A stretch of 64,000 nucleotides of DNA from positions 1,178,001 to 1,242,000 of the forward strand of contig NC_015680.1 in the NCBI RefSeq assembly GCF_000215995.1, given 5' to 3'. Made by a program: the position numbers and the translations under genes. The notes under the pieces were generated by a model. It was not told where the DNA came from and searched no databases. It saw only the letters and a program-made list of their open reading frames with translations. This DNA comes from Pyrococcus yayanosii CH1. Lineage in GTDB: Archaea; Methanobacteriota_B; Thermococci; Thermococcales; Thermococcaceae. Positions 55,833 to 62,152 of the stretch are shown here, one piece after another; position 1 is the stretch's first letter; every line of letters begins with the position of its first letter.

Positions 55833-57710
55833 ATGGAGTCAAACCCCCTTGAGTTCCTCGAGAAAAAGCTCGATAGGGAGCAGTTCGAGAAAGTTAAAGC
55901 CATAAACAATCCCGAGCTCCACAGGTTTCTCGCCGATTGGATAGCCTGGCTGGAGCCGAGCAAAGTGTTCGTCTGCACGGACAGCCCCGAGGACGAGTTC
56001 TACGTCAAGTGGAAGGCCCTATACAATGGCGAAGAACGCATGCTCGAAACTCCCGGACACACCGTCCACTACGACAACTACTACGACCAGGCGAGGGATA
56101 AGGCAAATACGAAGCTGCTCGTTCCGAAGGGCGTTAAGCTCCCATTCCTTAACACGATGGACAGGGAGGAGGGCCTCAGGGAGATTAGGGAGATAATGCG
56201 CGGCATAATGAGGGGCAAGGAACTTTTCATATGCTTCTTCGTCCTTGGGCCCAAGAACTCCGTCTTCACGATTCCGGCCGTCCAGCTAACGGACTCAGCC
56301 TACGTTGCTCACTCCGAGTTCCTGCTTTATAGAAAGGGATATGAGGAGTTCAGAAGGCTAGGTCCTACGGCCAACTTCCTTAAGTTCGTTCACTCTGCCG
56401 GCGAGCTCGATGATAGAAAGACGAGCAAGAATCTCGACAAGAGAAGGATATACATCGACCTCGTGGACGAGGCCGTCTATTCGGCCAACACTCAGTACGG
56501 GGGCAATACGATAGGCCTCAAGAAGCTCGCCTTCCGCCTGACCATCCAAAGGGCAGTTAGGGAAGGATGGCTCAGCGAGCATATGTTTTTAATGAGAATC
56601 AACGGGCCCAGCGGCAGGAAGACATACTTCACCGGTGCCTACCCCAGCATGTGCGGCAAGACATCAACTGCAATGCTTCCCTGGGAGAACATAGTGGGTG
56701 ATGACCTCGTCTTCATAAAGAACCTCGACGGCGTTGCCAGGGCCGTCAACGTGGAGATAGGCGTCTTCGGGATAATAGAGGGCATAAACGAGAAGGATGA
56801 CCCAATAATCTGGCAGGTTCTGCACTCGCCGGTCGAGATAATTTTCTCCAACGTCCTCATCAAGGACGGAAAGCCTTACTGGAACGGCATGGGCATTCCA
56901 ATTCCGGAGGAGGGCGAGAACCACAGCGGCAAGTGGTGGAGGGGTAAGAAGGACGCCGAGGGCAGGGAGATTCCGCCAAGCCACAAGAACGCCCGCTTTA
57001 CCGTCCGGCTGGAGGCCTTCCCGAACCTCGACAGAGAGGCCTTAGAGAGTCCGTGCGGCGTGGAAGTCGGGGGTATGATATTCGGCGGCCGCGACCCGGA
57101 CACATGGCCGCCCGTCAGGGAAGCCTTCGACTGGGAGCACGGCGTCATAACGATGGGCGCCGCCCTTGAGAGCGAAACCACAGCGGCAACGCTCGGCAAG
57201 GAAGGTGTTCGCGCTTTCAACCCGATGTCCATCCTCGACTTCCTGAGCGTCCACATAGGAGACTACCTCAGGAACTACCTCGAGTTCGGCCGGAAGCTAA
57301 AGAAGAGGCCCAAGATATTTGCCGTGAACTACTTCCTCCGCGAGAACGGCCAATGGTTGAACGAGAAGCTCGACAAGGCAGTGTGGCTTAAGTGGATGGA
57401 GCTGAGAGTTCACGGCGACGTAGATGCAATTGAAACGCCAATAGGCTACATACCGAAGTACGAGGACTTGGTTAGGCTTTTCAGAGAGGTTCTCAAAAAG
57501 GACTACCCCAAGGAAGACTACGAGAAGCAGTTCAAGCTTAGGATTCCCGAGCTCTTGGCGAAGATAGACCGCATAGAGAAGATTTATAAGGACGTTGGCA
57601 ACGTTCCGGAGGAGCTCTTCGAACAACTTGAGGCGGAGAAGAATAGGCTCCTCAAGACTAGGGAGAAGTTCGGCGACTATGTAAGTCCTTTCCAGCTTGA
57701 AAAGGCCTAG
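55833..57710 (+). CDS. pckG: Phosphoenolpyruvate carboxykinase (GTP)
   Basis: 625-residue enzyme of gluconeogenesis, oxaloacetate to PEP with GTP. The phosphate loop with the active Cys is YPSMCGKTSTAML. The metal and nucleotide sites are in GDDLVFIKN and the omega-loop side in FGGRDPDTWPPVREAFDWEH. GTP-type features such as PSHKNARFTVRLEAFPNLD are clear. I chose the ATG at 55833, with GGTGG before it; the open frame begins at 55746 without homology. A TGM site was not found. Confidence 0.96.
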   Translation: MESNPLEFLEKKLDREQFEKVKAINNPELHRFLADWIAWLEPSKVFVCTDSPEDEFYVKWKALYNGEERMLETPGHTVHYDNYYDQARDKANTKLLVPKGVKLPFLNTMDREEGLREIREIMRGIMRGKELFICFFVLGPKNSVFTIPAVQLTDSAYVAHSEFLLYRKGYEEFRRLGPTANFLKFVHSAGELDDRKTSKNLDKRRIYIDLVDEAVYSANTQYGGNTIGLKKLAFRLTIQRAVREGWLSEHMFLMRINGPSGRKTYFTGAYPSMCGKTSTAMLPWENIVGDDLVFIKNLDGVARAVNVEIGVFGIIEGINEKDDPIIWQVLHSPVEIIFSNVLIKDGKPYWNGMGIPIPEEGENHSGKWWRGKKDAEGREIPPSHKNARFTVRLEAFPNLDREALESPCGVEVGGMIFGGRDPDTWPPVREAFDWEHGVITMGAALESETTAATLGKEGVRAFNPMSILDFLSVHIGDYLRNYLEFGRKLKKRPKIFAVNYFLRENGQWLNEKLDKAVWLKWMELRVHGDVDAIETPIGYIPKYEDLVRLFREVLKKDYPKEDYEKQFKLRIPELLAKIDRIEKIYKDVGNVPEELFEQLEAEKNRLLKTREKFGDYVSPFQLEKA

Positions 57711-57745
57711 GCTTCTTTCCTTTTCTTCTTCCAAGGTTTTTCAAC
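57711..57745 (+). terminator. T-rich terminator after PEP carboxykinase
   Basis: A pyrimidine-rich run with several T tracts (CTTCTTTCCTTTTCTTCTTCC, in part, then GGTTTTTC) directly follows the stop codon, as expected for archaeal oligo-T termination. Confidence 0.55.
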
Positions 57746-57858
57746 GCTCCTTATCTATCATCGAGCTACCGAAACTTTTTTATATCCCTATCCGGCCCCC
57801 CTAGTTTGCAGAAACGACAGGGACGACAAGGAGGTGACAGAAATGCGAGGTGAGGGCG

Positions 57859-59046
57859 ATGGCAGTATGCGGTGCTGGGGCCACAAGGGAAGTGAAAGAA
57901 GTGCTAAGGGAAGCCGTAGTGGTATCGCTGCCCGCGCTGCTACTCTGCCTCTTCCTCGACTTCTTTGCCGGCGCATTCCTAGGCAAATTCTATGAGAAGA
58001 TTAGGCTCGAATATCCGATAATCCTCGTGATCCTTCCCGGGCTCATGGGTCTGAGGGGCAACATCTTTGGGGCTCTCGCCTCAAGGTTCGCGACAATGCT
58101 CCACCTCGGCGAGATGACGCCAACGCTGAGGGACGAAAACGTGACCAAAAACATCCTCATATCCCTGCTACTCTCGCTACTCCCAGTTACCATCCTCTGG
58201 CTCGTCGGCGTTTTAAAGGTGGGGAACGCAAACGTCGCCGTGGCCGTGTTCCTCATAGTTTCCGCCTCCACAATATTCGCCAGCTTAATCATAGGCTATT
58301 CAACGGCGCTCGCCACCCTGATTCCTTTCAGGAAGGGGGCCGACCCGGACGCGGTCGCCGCGCCACTCGTCACGACCATTGGAGACCTCGTGACTGTCCC
58401 GCTCCTTGTCGCGTTCATGATCCTTTACGAGCGCTCCACGGGATTTTTTGGAGGGTTGTTCCTAGCGGGGCTTGCCCTTGTGCTTCTCCTGTGGAGGCAC
58501 TCTCGGATAGGTAGGGATGACATAAGAACGTTCTTTGAAGTCATGGGTGTCGTTGCCATACTCGCGCTAGTTTCAAGCATCACCGGAAGCCTCCTCCAGT
58601 CCTACAGCGATGTAATTGGCGCCACTGTAATTTTCAGCGTGATGTATATCCCAATCCTGGCAGCCACAGGAAACTTCGGCTCTATCATCGGAGCGAAAAC
58701 GTCCACTAGGCTACACTTAGGGGAGATAGAGGGGCTCTTCAACCGAGATGTTCTCCTGGAGATAAGTGTATACACACTCCTAGCAGGGCTCATCGGACTC
58801 CTCGCCAACGTGATCGCAATCGGTGTTGTCAGGAGCGCCCTAAAAGAGACCGTCGGACTCGTAAGTAAATTCCTTATATTTTATCCCCTCCTCGTCTTTG
58901 GAGTAATGTGGATGGCATACTTCATGGCACTCTGGTTCGAACGCCTCGGCCTAGACCCCGACAACGCAACCGTTCCTGCGATAACGACCCTTGCCGATGT
59001 CTTTTCAACCCTCTTCATCATTCTAGTGGCCCGCTCGATGGTTTAA
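57859..59046 (+). CDS. MgtE/SLC41-like divalent cation channel with two repeats
   Basis: 395 residues, about ten membrane spans. Two MgtE-type halves are seen: ILPGLMGLRGNIFGALASRF in the first and IPILAATGNFGSIIGAKTST in the second. Both contain the G-rich N-x-G pattern and the acidic sites (LGEMTPTLR and LGEIEGLFNRD). It moves Mg2+ or similar ions. Start assignment is unclear: the ATG at 57859 or GTG at 57850 is used here, but a strong GGAGGTGA serves an ATG at 57843 in another frame. It heads an operon with two PhoU/TrkA-C genes. Confidence 0.88.
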   Translation: MAVCGAGATREVKEVLREAVVVSLPALLLCLFLDFFAGAFLGKFYEKIRLEYPIILVILPGLMGLRGNIFGALASRFATMLHLGEMTPTLRDENVTKNILISLLLSLLPVTILWLVGVLKVGNANVAVAVFLIVSASTIFASLIIGYSTALATLIPFRKGADPDAVAAPLVTTIGDLVTVPLLVAFMILYERSTGFFGGLFLAGLALVLLLWRHSRIGRDDIRTFFEVMGVVAILALVSSITGSLLQSYSDVIGATVIFSVMYIPILAATGNFGSIIGAKTSTRLHLGEIEGLFNRDVLLEISVYTLLAGLIGLLANVIAIGVVRSALKETVGLVSKFLIFYPLLVFGVMWMAYFMALWFERLGLDPDNATVPAITTLADVFSTLFIILVARSMV

Positions 59047-59106
59047 TCCCGTGAAGAAAACCTTAAAAGAAACTAAGGGTGAGGTAGAACGGGTGGGGGC
59101 GGGGAA

Positions 59107-59724
59107 ATGGAGGAACACGAGGAATTCGAATATCAGCCAAAAAGCGTCAGGGAAATCTTCATCGAGATGAAGAACATCGCGGAGCTTATGGTTGACCTCG
59201 CATACGCCTCTATTCTATTCGGCGATAAGGAGATAGCTGAAGAGGTTCTTGACCTCGAGGAGAGGATGGATCTCCTCAACTATCACCTCACGACCCACGC
59301 CGTCCTCGCGGCAAGGAACGTTAGAGAGGCCGAACAGGTGACTGCGATACTCCAGATGGCGAACGCCATAGAGGACATCTCGAATGCGGCAGGCGATCTT
59401 GCGAAGATGGTCTTGGAAGGCCTTGAACTCCACCCCGTCATAAAGGAGGCCATAATGGAGAGCGAGGAGATTATAGGTAAGATCGTCGTGAGCCCCGACT
59501 CCGTGCTCGTCGGAAGAACGCTAGGAGAGCTTAAACTGGCAACGAACACAGGAGTCTGGATAATAGCCGTCAAAAGAGGCAGAAGGTGGATATTCGGGCC
59601 CGATAAGGATTTCAGGATAAGGGCGAACGACGTCCTCATAGGGAAGGGAACCCACACCTCCGTGGAGCACCTCCGGGAGATAGCGAGGGGCGTCATAAGG
59701 GTGGTCGGAAATGAAAAAACTTGA
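59107..59724 (+). CDS. PhoU/TrkA-C domain protein, cation-channel regulator
   Basis: 205 residues. The N-terminal PhoU-like helical half has the motif EMKNIAELMVDLAYASILFG. The C-terminal TrkA-C (RCK_C) half carries LVGRTLGELKLATNTGVWII and IRANDVLIGKGTHTSVEHL. It likely senses a ligand and controls the MgtE-like channel just upstream. Its sister at 59711 overlaps it by 14 nt. Confidence 0.86.
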   Translation: MEEHEEFEYQPKSVREIFIEMKNIAELMVDLAYASILFGDKEIAEEVLDLEERMDLLNYHLTTHAVLAARNVREAEQVTAILQMANAIEDISNAAGDLAKMVLEGLELHPVIKEAIMESEEIIGKIVVSPDSVLVGRTLGELKLATNTGVWIIAVKRGRRWIFGPDKDFRIRANDVLIGKGTHTSVEHLREIARGVIRVVGNEKT

Positions 59725-60304
59725 GGAGATAAGGGAGTGCCTTATAGAGATGAAGAATATCTCGTCCCTGATGGTTGACCTCGCCTTCTCCTCCGTCATG
59801 TACAACAGCGATGACATAGCCGATGAAGTCTACCTGCTGGAGGAAAAAATGGACGAGCTCACGCTGAGAGTTAAGAAGCTTGCCCTAAAGGCCGCCAAAA
59901 ACGTTGATGATCCCGAGAGCCTGCTGAGCATCATAGAAATGGCCACCATAAATGAGCAGATAGGCGACTCCGCCTACGAGATAGCAGACATCGTTCTCAG
60001 GAATGTCGAACCCCATCCGATAATCAGGAAAATAATGCACGACGTCGAGGAAGAGATAGGGCGCGTGAAAGTCAACAAGGGGTCGATTCTCATTGGAAAG
60101 AGTCTCAAGCAACTCAAGCTTCCAACAAAGGTTGGTGTTAGGCTCATAGCGATAAAGCGAGACGGGAAGTACATATATAACCCCTCCAGGGATGAAGTTA
60201 TCAGAGAGGGAGACATTTTAATAGCGGTCGGTTCTGGAATAGACCGCCTGAGAGAGCTCTCAAACGAGAAGGGGGAAGAGGGAGAGCTGATAGAGGAGGA
60301 ATAA
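59711..60304 (+). CDS. PhoU/TrkA-C domain protein (second copy)
   Basis: 197 residues with the same layout as its neighbour: PhoU-like MKNISSLMVDLAFSSVMYN and TrkA-C text LIGKSLKQLKLPTKVGVRLI and IREGDILIAVGSGIDRLREL. The pair probably arose by duplication and may form a heteromer. It ends 8 bp before the tRNA-Gly half that marks the integrated element. It is the last chromosomal gene on this side. Confidence 0.86.
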   Translation: MKKLEEIRECLIEMKNISSLMVDLAFSSVMYNSDDIADEVYLLEEKMDELTLRVKKLALKAAKNVDDPESLLSIIEMATINEQIGDSAYEIADIVLRNVEPHPIIRKIMHDVEEEIGRVKVNKGSILIGKSLKQLKLPTKVGVRLIAIKRDGKYIYNPSRDEVIREGDILIAVGSGIDRLRELSNEKGEEGELIEEE

Positions 60305-60310
60305 TTAATT

Positions 60311-61186
60311 TTGGTGCGGTGGCCGGGATTTGAACCCGGGTCGCCGGCTCGGAAGGCGGGGGATTTCGCTGGATTGTGGGTCTCTCTTGAAGAGCAGTTT
60401 TTGGAGTGGCTCTCTGGACAAGTAAAGGCTGGAAAACTTTCTGAAGAAACGGCTGCAGAATATACCAGAGCTCTGAAAAAGTTCTTTGACAAGTATAGCC
60501 CACATTCAGTCGAGGAACTTGAGAGTGCCCTTACCAAGGAGAATTATAAGCGTCATCTATGTAAGGCACTCAGAAAGTTTGTGCAGTTCTTGAAGAAGCA
60601 GAAAATAATTGATCCAGTTTTTGCCGAAGAACTGAAGGAATCAATACCGATTAAGCCGACAAAGGAAAGTGAAGTTAGGATATCAACTGAGGAGCTATTG
60701 GAGGCTTGGGAGTATCACAAGAGACATTCTGATGAAGTTACTCGGCTTTTCTTCAAAATTCTCGTGTTCAGTGGAGCAAGGCTGAGAACTGTTCACAAGA
60801 TGCTAACTCAGTTTGATGAGAGGAGACTCTACATCTTGCCAAACTATCCCAATATTGCAAAATATGCTCTTATGGAAAGGCACGGGACAAAGGCATCTCT
60901 TTACATTTATATGCCTGCCGAGCTTGTCAATGAAATTAAGCCAGTCAAAATTAAGGAGGCAACAATTAGGAAACGCTTGGAATATGGAAGAGTGAATGCT
61001 TCGACAATAAGAAAATGGCATGCAACGTTTCTCTCAATGCAAGGTATAAAGGATCACGTAATAAATTACATCCAAAGTAGAGTACCAAGAGCGATTCTGG
61101 AGAAACACTATCTGGATTTGGAATTAGAGGCAGACGAGGCTTATTCTCGGGTGGTTGATGAGTTGAAGAAGGTGTTGGAGGGTTAG
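60311..61186 (+). CDS. int: SSV-type integrase, C-terminal part (intC)
   Basis: Tyrosine recombinase of archaeal viruses and plasmids. The frame passes through the tRNA half (residues 1-16 come from att) and continues with the core-binding region WLSGQVKAGKLSEETAAEYT and the catalytic domain. The catalytic Arg lies in FSGARLRTVHKML, the R-x-x-H-like patch in STIRKWHATFLSM and the nucleophile Tyr in EKHYLDLELEA. The N-terminal piece (intN) is separated by integration and lies at the other end. TTG at 60311 is only a formal start. Its DNA is A/T-rich. Confidence 0.88.
   Translation: MVRWPGFEPGSPARKAGDFAGLWVSLEEQFLEWLSGQVKAGKLSEETAAEYTRALKKFFDKYSPHSVEELESALTKENYKRHLCKALRKFVQFLKKQKIIDPVFAEELKESIPIKPTKESEVRISTEELLEAWEYHKRHSDEVTRLFFKILVFSGARLRTVHKMLTQFDERRLYILPNYPNIAKYALMERHGTKASLYIYMPAELVNEIKPVKIKEATIRKRLEYGRVNASTIRKWHATFLSMQGIKDHVINYIQSRVPRAILEKHYLDLELEADEAYSRVVDELKKVLEG
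60312..60357 (-). other. att site: 3' half of tRNA-Gly(UCC)
   Basis: Read on the minus strand, CTTCCGA (anticodon loop, UCC), GCCGG, the T arm CCGGGTTCAAATCCCGG, CCACCGC, A and CCA give the 3' half of tRNA-Gly. Beyond 60357 the match stops (CCCGC instead of CCGGC) and no D arm follows. So only the attachment core is here. The complete gene should be at the other end of the integrated element. Confidence 0.85.
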
Positions 61187-61188
61187 CA

Positions 61189-61332
61189 ATGGAGTTTTTG
61201 CTTAGGATTGTCTTCGTGTTTTTTGGTTTTGTTCTTGCGCTCGTGATGGGTTCTTTGTTTTATTTCGAGCTTAGCTGGTGGTTGGAGAGGAGAAAGTGGA
61301 TGAATAAATATGAAAAGACTTTAAGGAGGTGA
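61189..61332 (+). CDS. Small single-span membrane protein of the element
   Basis: 47 residues: FLLRIVFVFFGFVLALVMGS is a membrane helix, followed by an aromatic and basic tail (WWLERRKWMNKYEK). GGAGGG lies before the ATG, which overlaps nothing and begins 3 nt after the integrase stop. The function is unknown. Confidence 0.65.
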   Translation: MEFLLRIVFVFFGFVLALVMGSLFYFELSWWLERRKWMNKYEKTLRR

Positions 61333-61339
61333 GTGGAGG

Positions 61340-61507
61340 ATGGCCCGGGAAAAGCTAAATGGTTCTGGTGCTTTTGTTTGGTCTGTTAGCATCGATAAGG
61401 AAACACTAAGGATGATTAAGAGGCTTGCAAAGGAGACTGGAGTGAACAACCAGTCGGCGGTGGTTAGGATGGCAATTAGAGAGCTCTACAAGAAAATCAT
61501 CGGATAA
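61340..61507 (+). CDS. Ribbon-helix-helix (CopG/Arc-like) DNA-binding protein
   Basis: 55 residues. A short strand, FVWSVSIDKETLRMI, is followed by two helices (KRLAKETGVNNQSAVVRMAI), the ribbon-helix-helix pattern. It is probably a repressor or copy-control protein of the element. GGTGAGTGGAGG lies before the ATG. The gap after it (61508-61623) carries a promoter-like TTCTTAAATATC. Confidence 0.8.
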   Translation: MAREKLNGSGAFVWSVSIDKETLRMIKRLAKETGVNNQSAVVRMAIRELYKKIIG

Positions 61508-61623
61508 ATTCTGCATTTTTTATTTAATCTCTATCTAAGCATTCCTCAGCCCTTTTCTAATATTCTTAAATATCAGATGCATACTCTCTGTTTTAGGTTG
61601 TCTTGGGTCCCGGGGGCGATAGT

Positions 61624-61791
61624 ATGAATTCTGTGGAAAAGCTCGAAAAGAGGCTTAGGAAGTTGCGGAAGAGGAAGGCAAGGCTTGAGCAGGAGTATCA
61701 CAGGATTCTTGAGGAAAAGATTCGGGTTGAAAGAGAATTGAAGCAGGTTCTTGAGGATTTGAGGAGGGCAAGGCAGGTGGCGGTTGCATGA
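61624..61791 (+). CDS. Short coiled-coil protein of the element
   Basis: 55 residues, nearly all a charged helix (LEKRLRKLRKRKARLEQEYH, then RILEEKIRVERELKQVLEDL). It is probably dimeric. The ATG at 61624 has GGGGGCGAT before it. It overlaps the next gene by 4 nt (GCATGA), so they are coupled. The function is unknown. Confidence 0.65.
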   Translation: MNSVEKLEKRLRKLRKRKARLEQEYHRILEEKIRVERELKQVLEDLRRARQVAVA

Positions 61792-62147
61792 ACACAAACT
61801 CAGCAATTCAACTGCTGATTTTTGTTCTGATAGCTGGCTTTTTTGCAAAAACTGCATGGGGGATGATAACAAAGGAGGCAGCATTCTTTGGGGCTTTGGC
61901 TGGAATCACAATGCACTGGCTCTTGACAAACAAGGGGAACAAAAACGTTGTTTACATAAGACCACTTTCGGCGGGCTGGCGAGTGCTAATTTACGACATC
62001 TTGCTGTGCACGTTCTTGATCTCATTAGCACAGCAGGCTGGAAGCTTTTCTGCGCTCTTTGACGCTCTGAAGAACAACGTTCAGAATCTTGCACTCCTCT
62101 TGAGCTTGATTGGTGGAATTGGAATTGACTACAGTGTGGGAGGGTAA
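61788..62147 (+). CDS. Three-to-four-span membrane protein of the element
   Basis: 119 residues with spans at AIQLLIFVLIAGFFAKTAWG, EAAFFGALAGITMHWLL, LIYDILLCTFLISLAQQAG and NLALLLSLIGGIGIDYSVG. It has no recognised family. It comes just before the giant secreted protein and may act with it in the envelope or in secretion. Confidence 0.7.
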   Translation: MNTNSAIQLLIFVLIAGFFAKTAWGMITKEAAFFGALAGITMHWLLTNKGNKNVVYIRPLSAGWRVLIYDILLCTFLISLAQQAGSFSALFDALKNNVQNLALLLSLIGGIGIDYSVGG

Positions 62148-62152
62148 GGGAG

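Noticed and set aside
60311-60360. Complete tRNA gene at the element border
   Set aside because: Only the 3' half folds; the 5' side has no D arm or matching acceptor strand.
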